NCBI GenBank assembly: GCA_023409535.1
Contig: JAEYGZ010000039.1
Span: 1-64,000, forward strand
From: Bacillota bacterium
GTDB lineage: Bacteria; Bacillota; Clostridia; Lachnospirales; Lachnospiraceae
Length of the DNA: 64,000 bases
Direction: 5' to 3'
Notes under the pieces: model-generated
What the model was told of the DNA's origin: nothing
What the model saw: only the letters and a program-made list of their open reading frames with translations
Database searches by the model: none
Made by a program: the position numbers and the translations under genes
Shown: positions 51,094 through 60,152 of the stretch, in pieces
Layout: each line of letters starts with the position of its first letter
How positions within the stretch are numbered: the first letter of the stretch is position 1

Positions 51094-51864
51094 ATGTTAT
51101 TAGTTATTGATGTAGGAAATACCAATATCACCATGGGAGTGTTCGAGGATGTGAACCTGAAGGCGAGCTTTCGTCTGACGACAAACACTGCGCGTACCTC
51201 TGATGAATATGGTTTGATTATATGCGATTTATTACATGCAAAGGGGATTAACATAGAGGAGGTAACCTCGGTAGCGATTGCTTCCGTAGTTCCCAAGCTG
51301 ATGCATTCCCTGGCATCCGGCATTATAAAATATCTGAAGATCACGCCGCTTATCGTGGGGATCGGAACAAAAACCGGTATCAAGATCGGTGCGGTGAATC
51401 CGAAGGAGCTGGGTGCTGACAGAGTTGTGGATGCGGTTGCGGCTTATGAGATCTACGGCGGCCCGGTACTGGTCATTGATTTTGGTACTGCCATTACCTA
51501 CGATCTGATTACAGAGGAGGGTACCTTTATTGCCGGAGTGACCTCTCCGGGGCTTCGTATTGCAGCCAATGCATTATGGACTGATACTGCGAAGCTTCCT
51601 GAGATTGAGATTGCCCTGCCGGATACGATCCTGGCCAAGGATACCATTACAAGCATGCAGGCCGGATTGGTATTCGGCTGTATCGGTCAGACCGAATATA
51701 TCGTGAAGCGAATGTTAAAGGAAGCAAACATTGACAAGTGCCGAATTATCGCTACCGGCGGACTTGGTAAGATCATCAGCGATAACACAGATGTCATTGA
51801 AATATATGATCCGAATCTTACGCTGAAGGGCTTAAAGATCATCAGTGATAAGAACAAAAAGTGA
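51094..51864 (+). CDS. coaX: Type III pantothenate kinase
   Basis: This 256-residue kinase phosphorylates pantothenate, the first step of coenzyme A synthesis. It has VIDVGNTNITMG at residues 4-15, GADRVVDAVAAY and IDFGTAITYDLI near 125, and ATGGLG in the C-terminal half (acetate-kinase fold). GGAGGAAG lies upstream. Its last 20 bases overlap the frame opening of dusB, whose start is at 51881. Confidence 0.95.
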   Translation: MLLVIDVGNTNITMGVFEDVNLKASFRLTTNTARTSDEYGLIICDLLHAKGINIEEVTSVAIASVVPKLMHSLASGIIKYLKITPLIVGIGTKTGIKIGAVNPKELGADRVVDAVAAYEIYGGPVLVIDFGTAITYDLITEEGTFIAGVTSPGLRIAANALWTDTAKLPEIEIALPDTILAKDTITSMQAGLVFGCIGQTEYIVKRMLKEANIDKCRIIATGGLGKIISDNTDVIEIYDPNLTLKGLKIISDKNKK

Positions 51865-51880
51865 TAGCTTGAGGGAAATT

Positions 51881-52876
51881 ATGAGTTTTACGATAGGAAA
51901 TGTCGCATTAAACGGCAATTTATTTCTTGGACCCATGGCAGGTGTAACTGACCTGCCATTTCGTCTTTTATGCAAGGAAAAGGGTGTTGATCTTGTATAC
52001 ACCGAGATGGTGAGCGCCAAGGGTGTCCAGTATAATAATAAAAATACGGAGAGCCTTCTTCAGATCGCGGAGGAGGAGCGCCCGGCCGCCCTTCAACTCT
52101 TTGGAGCGGATCCGGATATTCTCAGTGAGACAGCGAAGCGGCTGGAGCACCGTAATTTTGATATACTTGATATCAATATGGGATGTCCGGTACCTAAGGT
52201 GGTTAATAACGGAGAAGGCTCCGCATTAATGAAGAATCCGGAATTGATCGGTGAAATTGTCCGCAAGGTATCTACAGGCTACAGCAAGCCGGTTACTGTG
52301 AAGATACGAAAGGGTTTTCATGAGGGCAGCATCAATGCTGTCGAAGTGGCTAAGATTGCTCAGGAAAACGGTGCGGCAGCCATAGCAGTGCATGCAAGGA
52401 CCAGAGAGCAGTTCTATAGCGGTAAAGCGGACTGGGAGATTATCCGTAAGGTGAAAGAGGCGGTGTCGGTACCGGTGATTGGCAGCGGAGATGTATTTTC
52501 GCCGCAGGACGCCGCGAGAATGCTTGCGGAAACCGGTTGTGATGCAATTATGCTGGCGCGGGGAACAAGAGGCAATCCATGGATCTTTGAGCAGATCAAA
52601 GCATATTTAAAGGAAGGAATTCTTCTTCCTAAGCCTGATTTTTCAGAGGTAGGTGTGATGATTCTTCGGCATGCCGCGTTATTATCGGAATATAAGGGAG
52701 AGGTAATCTGTATCCGGGAGATGCGCAAGCACGTGGCCTGGTACACCACCGGTTATCCCGGCTCTGCAAGGCTTCGCAGCAGGGTAAATGAGATCGAGAC
52801 CATGGAGGATTTAAAGCGCCTGGTGGAGGAGTATCATCGGGAACTTGAAAAACAGCCAAATAATATCACAGAATAA
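51881..52876 (+). CDS. dusB: tRNA-dihydrouridine synthase (DusB type)
   Basis: This 331-residue flavoenzyme reduces uridines of the tRNA D loop. It has GPMAGVTDLPFRLLC (FMN site), NMGCPVPKVVNNGEGSALM with the catalytic Cys, KIRKGF, HARTREQFY and IGSGDVFS. The frame opens 12 codons upstream inside coaX, but GAGGG before ATG 51881 fixes the start. It sits next to coaX, a common Firmicute pairing. Confidence 0.94.
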   Translation: MSFTIGNVALNGNLFLGPMAGVTDLPFRLLCKEKGVDLVYTEMVSAKGVQYNNKNTESLLQIAEEERPAALQLFGADPDILSETAKRLEHRNFDILDINMGCPVPKVVNNGEGSALMKNPELIGEIVRKVSTGYSKPVTVKIRKGFHEGSINAVEVAKIAQENGAAAIAVHARTREQFYSGKADWEIIRKVKEAVSVPVIGSGDVFSPQDAARMLAETGCDAIMLARGTRGNPWIFEQIKAYLKEGILLPKPDFSEVGVMILRHAALLSEYKGEVICIREMRKHVAWYTTGYPGSARLRSRVNEIETMEDLKRLVEEYHRELEKQPNNITE

Positions 52877-52926
52877 GAGAGAAGCTATATAATAGTAACA
52901 AATCTTTCATTTTATACAAAAAAGTA

Positions 52927-52956
52927 TTGATTTTTTCTGAAAAACAGTTATAGTAT
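52927..52956 (+). promoter_or_regulatory. Probable asd promoter
   Basis: TTGATT (52927-52932) and TAGTAT (52951-52956) are 18 bases apart, about 80 bases before the asd start. Confidence 0.55.
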
Positions 52957-53038
52957 ATTTACAATAAAGACATATGTGCGCCATACAAGAACATATAATA
53001 CTTGCATGTGTCACTAGAGCGGATTTAGGAGGATTGCA

Positions 53039-54121
53039 ATGGGAAAGTTAAAAGTTGGTATCCTTGGGGGAACAGGAATGGTTGGACAACGCTTCCTCTC
53101 TTTATTAGAGAACCATCCCTGGTTTGAAGTGGTTACCATAGCAGCGAGTCCCAGAAGTGCTGGGAAGACCTATGAAGAGGCAGTGGAAGGCCGTTGGAAG
53201 ATGACCACGCCCATGCCTGAGAGTGTAAAGAAGTTGATTGTATTGAATGTGAATGATGTCGAGGAAGTCAGCGCAGGTGTTGACTTTGTATTCTGTGCAG
53301 TAGATATGACAAAGGATGAGATTAAGGCAATCGAAGAAGCATATGCGAAGGCAGAAACCCCGGTGGTATCCAATAACAGTGCCCATAGGTGGACTCCCGA
53401 CGTACCCATGGTCGTACCGGAGCTTAACCCGGAGCATCTTGAGGTGATTGAGGCCCAGAGAAAGCGCCTTGGAACAAAGAGAGGCTTTATCGTAGTAAAA
53501 CCCAACTGCTCCATCCAAAGCTATACCCCTGCCCTTCATGCATTAAAGCAATTTGGGCCGAAGGTGGTTGTGGCAACTACCTATCAGGCAATCTCCGGTG
53601 CGGGTAAGAACTTCGCAGACTGGCCGGAGATGACAGATAATGTTATTCCTTATATCGGCGGTGAAGAAGAGAAGAGTGAGCAGGAACCTCTTCGTATCTG
53701 GGGTAAGGTTGTGGACGGCAAGATCGTGAAAGCGGACGGACCGGTTATTACCACACAATGTATTCGGGTTCCTGTGACAGATGGACATACGGCCGCTGTA
53801 TTTGTAAGCTTTGAGAAGAAGCCCTCGAAGGAAGAGATATTAAAGGCATGGGCGGAATTTAAGGGCCTTCCTCAGGAGTTAAACCTTCCCAGTGCTCCGA
53901 AGCAGTTCATCAAATATTTTGAAGAGGATAACCGTCCTCAGGCAAAGCTGGACCGTGACTATGAGAATGGTATGGGCGTATGCTTTGGCAGACTGCGTGA
54001 GGATACGGTGTTCGATTATAAATTTGTGGGGCTGTCCCATAATACGGTACGCGGTGCAGCCGGCGGCGGGGTATTGACGGCTGAGCTATTAAAGGCACAG
54101 GGATATATCACAGCAAAATAA
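53039..54121 (+). CDS. asd: Aspartate-semialdehyde dehydrogenase
   Basis: This 360-residue enzyme reduces aspartyl phosphate to the semialdehyde, the branch point to lysine, threonine, methionine and diaminopimelate. It has GILGGTGMVGQRFL (NADPH-binding), the catalytic Cys in VKPNCSIQSYTPAL, GAGKNFADWPEM and RVPVTDGHTAAV with the active-site His. The length and motifs fit the yeast/archaeal-type branch. AGGAGG lies seven bases before the ATG. Confidence 0.94.
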   Translation: MGKLKVGILGGTGMVGQRFLSLLENHPWFEVVTIAASPRSAGKTYEEAVEGRWKMTTPMPESVKKLIVLNVNDVEEVSAGVDFVFCAVDMTKDEIKAIEEAYAKAETPVVSNNSAHRWTPDVPMVVPELNPEHLEVIEAQRKRLGTKRGFIVVKPNCSIQSYTPALHALKQFGPKVVVATTYQAISGAGKNFADWPEMTDNVIPYIGGEEEKSEQEPLRIWGKVVDGKIVKADGPVITTQCIRVPVTDGHTAAVFVSFEKKPSKEEILKAWAEFKGLPQELNLPSAPKQFIKYFEEDNRPQAKLDRDYENGMGVCFGRLREDTVFDYKFVGLSHNTVRGAAGGGVLTAELLKAQGYITAK

Positions 54122-54146
54122 AGCTGTTGCATATGGTAAATGAAAT

Positions 54147-54198
54147 GGGAGTGTTGCTACCCTCTGTTCAGGGTGTAGCAGCACTCCCGTTTTGCATT
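54147..54198. terminator. Terminator between asd and the exoprotein gene
   Basis: GGGAGTG..TGCTACCCT and AGGGTGTAGCA..CACTCCC arms around CTGTTC, then GTTTTGC. It is positioned for asd and for the convergent minus-strand gene. Confidence 0.85.
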
Positions 54199-54219
54199 CT
54201 GCCTATATCGAGGCAGTGA

Positions 54220-54921
54220 TTATTCATTATACAGCATTTTGAGAAACTCCACAGCGTTTTCTTTATGGCTTGAATTTTGAACAATTCCTAAGATATACGG
54301 ATCTGAATTACTGGCATTTTCTTTAAAAAGCTTCGTATCTGTCAGGTAGATCCCCACAACCTTCTTCTGAGGATTTTCAGCCGTGTCCGATACATATACA
54401 TAATCAGCCAGCTTGGTATATACATCCGTCGGAAGCTGATCGGACAAATCATCAAAAAAATCATTATAGGCATAGGTCTTAAATTGTGATTCCGGTGCGA
54501 TCATTACGTCTACCTCGCCTGCTCCGATATAAGTGGTTAATACGGAGCTCATATTCATGGTATATTCTCCGTCACCGTTCATATAGAAGGCTGAATTCAA
54601 GATTACGTCCTCGGTAGCCGGATCAAATTGCTGCTGCTCCGTGAAATCCGCATTATATTGCTCCCATACCTCATCGGGGATGGTATTATTGAGGATGGCC
54701 GCGTAAAATTGTGTCTCCACATTTGGCGTAATAATACTATAGATGATATAGACGGCAAGACCCACAGCGGTAACACCGACAATTGCATGAATCTTATAAT
54801 ATTCCCAAAGATAAGACAGCTTGTCATGAAAAGACATATCACGAAGCTTCTCTTTTTCAGTCTGCTTCTCCCTTGGCTGGTAAATCACTGCGTCTTCCGT
54901 CAGTCTGGTTTGTTTCGGCAT
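54220..54921 (-). CDS. Membrane-anchored extracellular protein of unknown function
   Basis: This 233-residue protein has a charged cytoplasmic N-terminus (about 1-44), one membrane helix (about 47-66, AIVGVTAVGLAVYIIYSII) and an extracellular domain of about 165 residues. The external part resembles the second half of solute-binding folds (VDVMIAPESQFKTYAYNDFFDDLSDQLP, then VVGIYLTDTKLF), but I do not recognise a named family. GTGAGG lies before the ATG. It stands alone opposite asd. Confidence 0.65.
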   Translation of the reverse strand: MPKQTRLTEDAVIYQPREKQTEKEKLRDMSFHDKLSYLWEYYKIHAIVGVTAVGLAVYIIYSIITPNVETQFYAAILNNTIPDEVWEQYNADFTEQQQFDPATEDVILNSAFYMNGDGEYTMNMSSVLTTYIGAGEVDVMIAPESQFKTYAYNDFFDDLSDQLPTDVYTKLADYVYVSDTAENPQKKVVGIYLTDTKLFKENASNSDPYILGIVQNSSHKENAVEFLKMLYNE

Positions 54922-55153
54922 ACCAAAAACCTCACTTTGTTACGATAATATCATTTGCAGGAGTCCACGTAATTATCCTGCCGAACAAGTAATAGTGTAT
55001 CATAATTGACTGTAGAAAAAAAGAAATTAATTATAAAATATATCTTAATTAACAATGAGAATATGAAAATAAACCGGATTTTTGTCAATAGAAAGTCTGA
55101 CAAATCTGATAAATTCACGAATTATGCAGGTGTTTCAGATATAATAGTTTAGG

Positions 55154-55182
55154 TTGAAATGCAAAAAAAGGTATACTATAAT
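55154..55182 (+). promoter_or_regulatory. Strong promoter of cellobiose phosphorylase
   Basis: TTGAAA (55154-55159) and TATAAT (55177-55182) are exactly 17 bases apart, 44 bases before the start codon. The rest of the 304-base gap upstream is AT-rich with no gene or clear operator. Confidence 0.75.
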
Positions 55183-55225
55183 GATGCATGGAGAGTAAAA
55201 AACAAGCAATAAGGAGGACGATACA

Positions 55226-57664
55226 ATGAAATATGGTTTTTTTGATGATTCAAAGAGGGAGTATGTGATTACCACACCCACAACCCCCTATCCTTGGATC
55301 AACTATTTGGGATCTCAGGCATTCTTTTCGCTGATCTCCAACACGGCTGGCGGTTACAGCTTCTATAAGGATGCGAAATTGAGGAGAATCACACGTTATC
55401 GTTATAATAACGTTCCGCTGGATTTGGGCGGCGGCCGTTATTATTATATTAATGATGAAGGCGATGTGTGGTCACCCTCCTGGGCTCCGGTAAAAAAGGA
55501 ACTGGACAAATATGAATGCAGGCATGGCATGGGTTATACGAAGATTACCGGCGCAAGGGGAGGCGTCGAAACCGAAGTAACCTTCTTTGTACCTATGGAT
55601 ACCAATGCTGAGATTCACAAGGTTACAGTAAAAAATACCTCAGGGAAGAAGAAACAGATTAAGCTGTTCTCCTTTGTTGAGTGGTGCTTATGGAATGCGC
55701 AGGATGATATGACCAACTTCCAGAGAAATTACAGCACCGGTGAGGTTGAAGTAAAAGGCTCTGTCATCTATCATAAGACAGAATATAAGGAAAGACGTGA
55801 CCATTATGCATTTTTCTCTGTAAATGCTCCGATTGCAGGTTTTGATTCCGACAGAGAGCGCTTTATGGGTACTTATAACGGCTTTGATCATCCGCAGGCG
55901 GTATTTGCAGGTGAAGCAAATAATTCCGTGGCAGACGGCTGGCATCCCGTTGCCTCCCACTACCTGGAGATAGAATTGGCGCCGGGGGAAACAAAGGATT
56001 TCATATTCCTGTTAGGCTATGTTGAGAATGCATTTGAAGAGAAATTCGAAAGTAAGAATATTATAAATAAAAAGAAAGCGGAAGCAATGATAGAGCAGTA
56101 TTCCACCACTGCTGCGGTGGATAAGGCTTTCGCAGAGCTTGGTACTTACTGGGATCAGCTGTTATCCAAGTATAAGGTGGAAACGGCAGATGAGAAGGTA
56201 AACCGTATGGTAAATATCTGGAACCAGTACCAGTGCATGATTACCTTTAACCTGTCAAGAAGTGCATCTTATTTTGAATCCGGAATTGGCAGAGGTATGG
56301 GCTTCCGTGATTCCAATCAGGATCTAATTGGTTTTGTACATCAGATTCCCGACCGTGCAAGAGAGAGAATCATTGATCTTGCATCCACCCAGTTGGAGGA
56401 CGGCGGTGCATACCACCAGTATCAGCCCCTTACCAAGAAGGGCAACGATGAGATCGGCGGTAATTTCAACGATGATCCGCTGTGGCTGGTTCTGGCTGTT
56501 ACGGCATATATCAAGGAGACCGGCGATTATTCCATCCTTGACGTTATGACACCCTTTGATAATGATGAGTCCGCCAGCACAACCCTGGCAGACCATTTAA
56601 GGCGTTCCATGGATCATGTCATCAATAACCTTGGACCCCACGGACTTCCGTTAATCGGTCGTGCGGACTGGAATGACTGCCTTAATCTGAACTGCTTCTC
56701 CACCGAACCCGGTGAATCCTTTCAGACTAGCACCAGCAAGGATGGCAGGGTAGCGGAGTCCGTCATGATTGCCGGCATGTTCTGTTATATCGGTGACGAA
56801 TATGTGGCACTGATGAATAAGACCGGTAATCAGGCTGAGGCTGAACGCATTCAAAAGGAAATCGATAATATGCGCAATATAATTATGAGAGACGGTTGGG
56901 ATGGTTCCTGGTTTGTTCGTGCTTATGATGATTATGGCAGAAAGATCGGCAGCGAGGAGTGTGAGGAAGGCAAGATATTTATAGAATCCCAGGGACTTTG
57001 CATCATGGGCAACTGCGGAACCCGGGACGGTAAGGCGATACAGGCGCTGGATGCAGTAGAAGAGCGTCTTGGAACCAAGTATGGTCTGGTATTACAAAAT
57101 CCCGCATTTACAAAATATTATGTAGAATATGGTGAAATCTCCACATATCCTGCGGGCTATAAGGAGAACGCCGGAATCTTCTGTCATAACAATGCCTGGA
57201 TCATGATTGCGGAAGCACAGATGGGCAGAGGTGATAAAGCCTTTGATTACTATTCAAGAATTGCGCCCGCTTATACGGAGGAGTATTCCGAGATCCACAG
57301 AATGGAGCCCTATGTATATTCACAGATGGTAGCAGGCAAGGATGCAAAGCGCTTTGGGGAGGCAAAGAATTCCTGGCTGACGGGTACCGCTTCCTGGAAC
57401 TTTGTTGCGATCACACAGGCTATTCTGGGTATTAAACCCGATTATGACGGCCTACAGGTAGACCCGTCCATCCCCAAGGCATGGGATTGCTATAAGGTAA
57501 CCAGAGAATTTCGGGGTGATATCTATAACATCACGATCAAGAATCCGGATCATGTATCCAAGGGTGTTGTGAAGCTGGTGGTAGACGGTAAGCAGGTAGA
57601 CGGAAATGTAATTCCTGCAATCGGAGATAAAAGAGCCCATGAGATTGAGGTTGTGTTAGGTTAA
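55226..57664 (+). CDS. Cellobiose phosphorylase, glycoside hydrolase family 94
   Basis: This 812-residue enzyme splits cellobiose with phosphate into glucose-1-phosphate and glucose, saving ATP. It has an N-terminal beta-sandwich domain (about 1-270, YPWINYLGSQAFFSLISNTAGGYSF), a linker helix region and an (alpha/alpha)6 barrel with GMGFRDSNQDLIGF, QLEDGGAYHQYQP and IGRADWNDCLN; Asp481 of the DWND motif is the likely general acid. The C-terminal domain shows WLTGTASWNFVAITQAILGI. Its length fits family members of about 810 residues. There is no signal peptide. GGAGG lies ten bases before the ATG. Confidence 0.94.
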   Translation: MKYGFFDDSKREYVITTPTTPYPWINYLGSQAFFSLISNTAGGYSFYKDAKLRRITRYRYNNVPLDLGGGRYYYINDEGDVWSPSWAPVKKELDKYECRHGMGYTKITGARGGVETEVTFFVPMDTNAEIHKVTVKNTSGKKKQIKLFSFVEWCLWNAQDDMTNFQRNYSTGEVEVKGSVIYHKTEYKERRDHYAFFSVNAPIAGFDSDRERFMGTYNGFDHPQAVFAGEANNSVADGWHPVASHYLEIELAPGETKDFIFLLGYVENAFEEKFESKNIINKKKAEAMIEQYSTTAAVDKAFAELGTYWDQLLSKYKVETADEKVNRMVNIWNQYQCMITFNLSRSASYFESGIGRGMGFRDSNQDLIGFVHQIPDRARERIIDLASTQLEDGGAYHQYQPLTKKGNDEIGGNFNDDPLWLVLAVTAYIKETGDYSILDVMTPFDNDESASTTLADHLRRSMDHVINNLGPHGLPLIGRADWNDCLNLNCFSTEPGESFQTSTSKDGRVAESVMIAGMFCYIGDEYVALMNKTGNQAEAERIQKEIDNMRNIIMRDGWDGSWFVRAYDDYGRKIGSEECEEGKIFIESQGLCIMGNCGTRDGKAIQALDAVEERLGTKYGLVLQNPAFTKYYVEYGEISTYPAGYKENAGIFCHNNAWIMIAEAQMGRGDKAFDYYSRIAPAYTEEYSEIHRMEPYVYSQMVAGKDAKRFGEAKNSWLTGTASWNFVAITQAILGIKPDYDGLQVDPSIPKAWDCYKVTREFRGDIYNITIKNPDHVSKGVVKLVVDGKQVDGNVIPAIGDKRAHEIEVVLG

Positions 57665-57685
57665 TGTCAAAATAAAAAGCAATTT

Positions 57686-57732
57686 AAGGCAGCTGCATGA
57701 GAGACGGAGTCTCAAAGGCAGCTGCCTTTTTC
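57686..57732 (+). terminator. Terminator of cellobiose phosphorylase
   Basis: AAGGCAGCTGC and GCAGCTGCCTT pair over 11 bp; the loop holds a second small hairpin (GAGAC/GTCTC), and TTTTCTGG follows. Confidence 0.87.
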
Positions 57733-57755
57733 TGGCTTGGTAAGTGCAGGAGAAC

Positions 57756-57911
57756 TTATTTTGCTTTTGATTCTTCGTATTTCTTCTTTGCCAGGTCGGC
57801 AAGTGCATCCCATCGTTCTCTGATTTTAGTTCCCAGGAGTATATCTGTAGTCACGGAGAAGATTGTATAGAATAAGCTTGCTGCAAGGATGGAGTGTAAA
57901 AGTTTTTTCAT
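57756..57911 (-). CDS. Small uncharacterised membrane-anchored protein
   Basis: This 51-residue peptide has an N-terminal hydrophobic helix (about 5-25, SILAASLFYTIFSV) and a basic, helical C-terminus (RERWDALADLAKKKYEESKAK). The frame opens 18 codons earlier at 57965, but AGGGG lies eight bases before the ATG at 57911. No family is recognised. It may be a real small membrane protein, but it lacks supporting context. Confidence 0.45.
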   Translation of the reverse strand: MKKLLHSILAASLFYTIFSVTTDILLGTKIRERWDALADLAKKKYEESKAK

Positions 57912-57981
57912 TATAGCTGCCCCTATACTGGATGATATCATAATCATTATATGGAAAACAGCCAATTATGTTTTTCTTAGT

Positions 57982-58009
57982 TTGCAATTTTTCAAAAAAA
58001 TGCTAGAAT
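57982..58009 (+). promoter_or_regulatory. Probable promoter of the CPBP protease gene
   Basis: TTGCAA (57982-57987) and TAGAAT (58004-58009) are 16 bases apart, 32 bases before the ATG. Confidence 0.55.
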
Positions 58010-58041
58010 AGATACATTAATCTAGAAAAGGAAGAGAACAA

Positions 58042-58809
58042 ATGAAGCGATTCTTAATTTATCTGGAAGCCAGCGTATTACCGTTTCTTGTGGCGGAAAG
58101 CATATTGCTTGTCCTGGCAACGATTATAGGCATACTTAATGAACAGTTCCTTGGTTTATCAAAGGCGACCTATCTGTTCTCCATTATCGCAGTTGCAATC
58201 TGGGGTGTTATTTTTTTCTTCTGGTACCGCCATGACAGCAAATATGAAGACAGGGGAAGTGTTCGGGAGATATTTCGAATAAAAAATCTGATTCATTTTA
58301 TATTCTTAGGAATCGGTTGCCAGTTTTTCTTCTCCGGTGCCATGAGTCTGCTGCAGCATAGCTTTGAACGGGCATTTGATCAATATGGGCATGTTGTTGA
58401 AAGTATTTTAAATGAGAATATCCTATTTGTACTTTTATATACGGCAGCGATAGCGCCAATTGCAGAGGAATTGGTATTTCGCGGCCTGATTCTGCATAAA
58501 GCACGCAGGACCGTCAGCTTTTGGGGAGCAAATATACTTCAGGCAGTATTCTTCGGACTCTATCATCAGAATATGATACAAGGAATTTATGCAACGGTGA
58601 TCGGACTTTTGCTGGGTCTGGTATACCGAAAATATAACACAATCTCTGCCCCCATCGTGCTTCATATTCTGATTAATGCCAGTGCATTTATTATCATGGC
58701 TGTGCCGATGTCAACCTTAAGCTATGCGGCTATGCTGGTGGGAGGAGCACTGTTTGTGATAATTGCTGTATCAGGGCTTGGATTATTGAAAACAAAAAAG
58801 TTAACTTAA
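58042..58809 (+). CDS. CPBP-family intramembrane metalloprotease (Abi/CAAX-like)
   Basis: This 255-residue polytopic protein has about seven hydrophobic segments and the CPBP catalytic signature APIAEELVFRGLI (paired Glu then FRG, about residues 141-153). It also has a downstream HQNMIQGIYATVIGL region with the His metal ligand and PIVLHILIN with the second His. Relatives process prenylated or small peptides and confer bacteriocin immunity; the substrate is unknown. AAAAGGAAG lies eight bases before the ATG. Confidence 0.88.
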   Translation: MKRFLIYLEASVLPFLVAESILLVLATIIGILNEQFLGLSKATYLFSIIAVAIWGVIFFFWYRHDSKYEDRGSVREIFRIKNLIHFIFLGIGCQFFFSGAMSLLQHSFERAFDQYGHVVESILNENILFVLLYTAAIAPIAEELVFRGLILHKARRTVSFWGANILQAVFFGLYHQNMIQGIYATVIGLLLGLVYRKYNTISAPIVLHILINASAFIIMAVPMSTLSYAAMLVGGALFVIIAVSGLGLLKTKKLT

Positions 58810-58895
58810 TAGGAATAGCTTATTACTGCTTGCAATTTTGTATGGAATAATATAAGATACAATTACAATTGAATCATCAAGGGAAATTGATTAAC

Positions 58896-59188
58896 AGAGA
58901 TTGTATCCTTTATATGGCTGATAACTCTACCGTACCCAGTGAAATGGGACGAAAGGACGAACGTCGGTCATTGTAAGCTGCTGTGAACAATTTCCGGGTG
59001 TACTGACGTATTTTTTAGTGCACCGGCTCCATATGGATCGTCTTGACCCGTTCGTTTGCGGCAGGAACCTGAATATGGTTATATTCAACATGATTGGCGA
59101 ATGCTTTTTATCAGAATATGCTGTATCCTTGTGCACCTTTGCGAAACCGGCGGCTGTCGGGTTTCCAGGAAGGTGCTTTTTGTATGTT
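58896..59188 (+). promoter_or_regulatory. Structured leader RNA upstream of ECF S-component (putative riboswitch)
   Basis: The 436-base gap before the S-component gene holds several nested hairpins on the plus strand: AGAG..TATC/GATA..CTCT (58896-58930), CCCA/TGGG (about 58935-58948), GACG/CGTC, ATTGT/ACAAT (58970-58991), CCGG.TGTAC/GTGCACCGG (58994-59026) and TGAATAT/ATATTCA with a GGTT loop. An outer CGTTCG/CGAATG helix also forms. They end in an intrinsic terminator (59133-59188) about 60 bases before the gene. I could not match it to TPP, FMN, cobalamin, THF, purine, preQ1, SAM, lysine or T-box consensus elements. Confidence 0.55.
59133..59188 (+). terminator. Leader terminator (expression platform)
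   Basis: GCACCTT pairs with AAGGTGC and GAAACC with GGTTTC inside the same stem; TTTTTG follows at once. The terminator sits 58 bases before the S-component start, where a riboswitch would control read-through. Confidence 0.8.
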
Positions 59189-59245
59189 TCAATGGAACAT
59201 TGACCAATACTATTCATAGATTGGAACAATCAGAAGGAGGATATT

Positions 59246-59857
59246 ATGGTAACAAATCAAAAAACATTACGGCTGGTGCAGCTGGCACTATTCACTGCCA
59301 TTATTCTGTTGATGGCATTTACTCCCATCGGGTACATCAAGACAGGAGGATTATCGATCACCTTGCTGGTGCTGCCTGTTGCTGTGGGAGCAATTACGCT
59401 GGGCCCTGCAAGCGGGGCAATTCTGGGAGGCATATTTGGACTGACAAGCTTTATTCAATGCTTCGGCCTGGATCCCTTTGGCACGACCCTGTTTAATATT
59501 AATCCGGTGGGAGCCTTTATTCTATGCTTTATACCGCGCATACTGATGGGATGGCTTACCGGCCTGATCTTTGCCGCCGTAAGGAAGGCAGATAAATCAA
59601 ATAACATATCCTATGTGGTAGGAAGCCTGGCAGGACCGATATTGAATACGGTATTATTCATGACTGCCTTTTTATTGATTTTTTATCAAACTGATTTTGT
59701 ACAGGGACTTGTAAGTCAGTTTGGATCGGCAAATGCATTTGAATTTGTGGTAGCTTTTGTGACTGTTAACGGATTGATTGAAGCCGGTGTGAATTTTGTG
59801 GCCGGTACGGCAATATCGAAAACAATCGATATTGTAGCCAGAAGATCAAGAAGTTAA
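59246..59857 (+). CDS. ECF transporter S component (substrate-binding membrane subunit)
   Basis: This 203-residue membrane protein has about six hydrophobic segments and the S-component features of the ECF family: a short basic N-terminus (TNQKTLRLVQLALFTAIILLMAFTPIGY), the second helix region LSITLLVLPVAVGAITLGP and FNINPVGAFILCFIPRILMG. These bind a vitamin and dock on the shared EcfT/EcfA/EcfA' module, which is not encoded here. Motif resemblance to pantothenate-type (PanT-like) S components is weak; the vitamin is unknown. AAGGAGG lies seven bases before the ATG. Confidence 0.85.
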   Translation: MVTNQKTLRLVQLALFTAIILLMAFTPIGYIKTGGLSITLLVLPVAVGAITLGPASGAILGGIFGLTSFIQCFGLDPFGTTLFNINPVGAFILCFIPRILMGWLTGLIFAAVRKADKSNNISYVVGSLAGPILNTVLFMTAFLLIFYQTDFVQGLVSQFGSANAFEFVVAFVTVNGLIEAGVNFVAGTAISKTIDIVARRSRS

Positions 59858-59880
59858 TCCTATGCTATATAAATTTGCTC

Positions 59881-59909
59881 TTGACAATCATGTATATGCA
59901 TGTTACACT
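59881..59909 (+). promoter_or_regulatory. Promoter of infC-rpmI-rplT
   Basis: TTGACA (59881-59886) and TACACT (59904-59909) are 17 bases apart. It lies 244 bases upstream of the infC start, giving a long leader. Confidence 0.82.
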
Positions 59910-59914
59910 ATGTT

Positions 59915-60150
59915 AGCTGTGAGTATTGCGTGACAATATTTACAAGGTATAAAGAAGAGAATCCATCTCTCACCCATAACGTAAAGGTATTTACTGTGAA
60001 CGGGTTAATGCAATTAAAATTTCAACATATTCCTGTATAAGAAGTATGATGTAATGTGCATTCGGGTGGATATTCTTTATCCACCCTTTTTATATGCAAA
60101 GAGCATAGAAACTATGTAACAGTGAACCTAAAACCTATGGAGGTGCAGTA
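59915..60150 (+). promoter_or_regulatory. infC leader (L20-type autoregulatory region)
   Basis: The transcript leader before infC is about 235 bases and contains an intrinsic terminator at 60064-60092. In Firmicutes this operon is controlled by ribosomal protein L20 binding the leader and promoting early termination. The position fits, but I could not identify the pseudoknot or L20 site base by base. Confidence 0.55.
60064..60092 (+). terminator. Leader terminator before infC
   Basis: GGGTGGATA and TATCCACCC enclose TTCTT, and TTTTTAT follows. It lies within the infC leader. Confidence 0.88.
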
Positions 60151-60152
60151 CT

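Noticed and set aside
58911..58935. ATATGG-N8-CTCTACC resembles parts of the purine riboswitch core (ATATGG loop and TTTCTACC joint).
   Set aside because: The three-way junction, the second loop and the closing P1 helix do not line up, and the segment pairs better as a different hairpin. I treat the leader as unclassified.
59133..59188. Possible T-box antiterminator before the S-component gene.
   Set aside because: The invariant T-box sequence AGGGTGGNACCGCG is absent.
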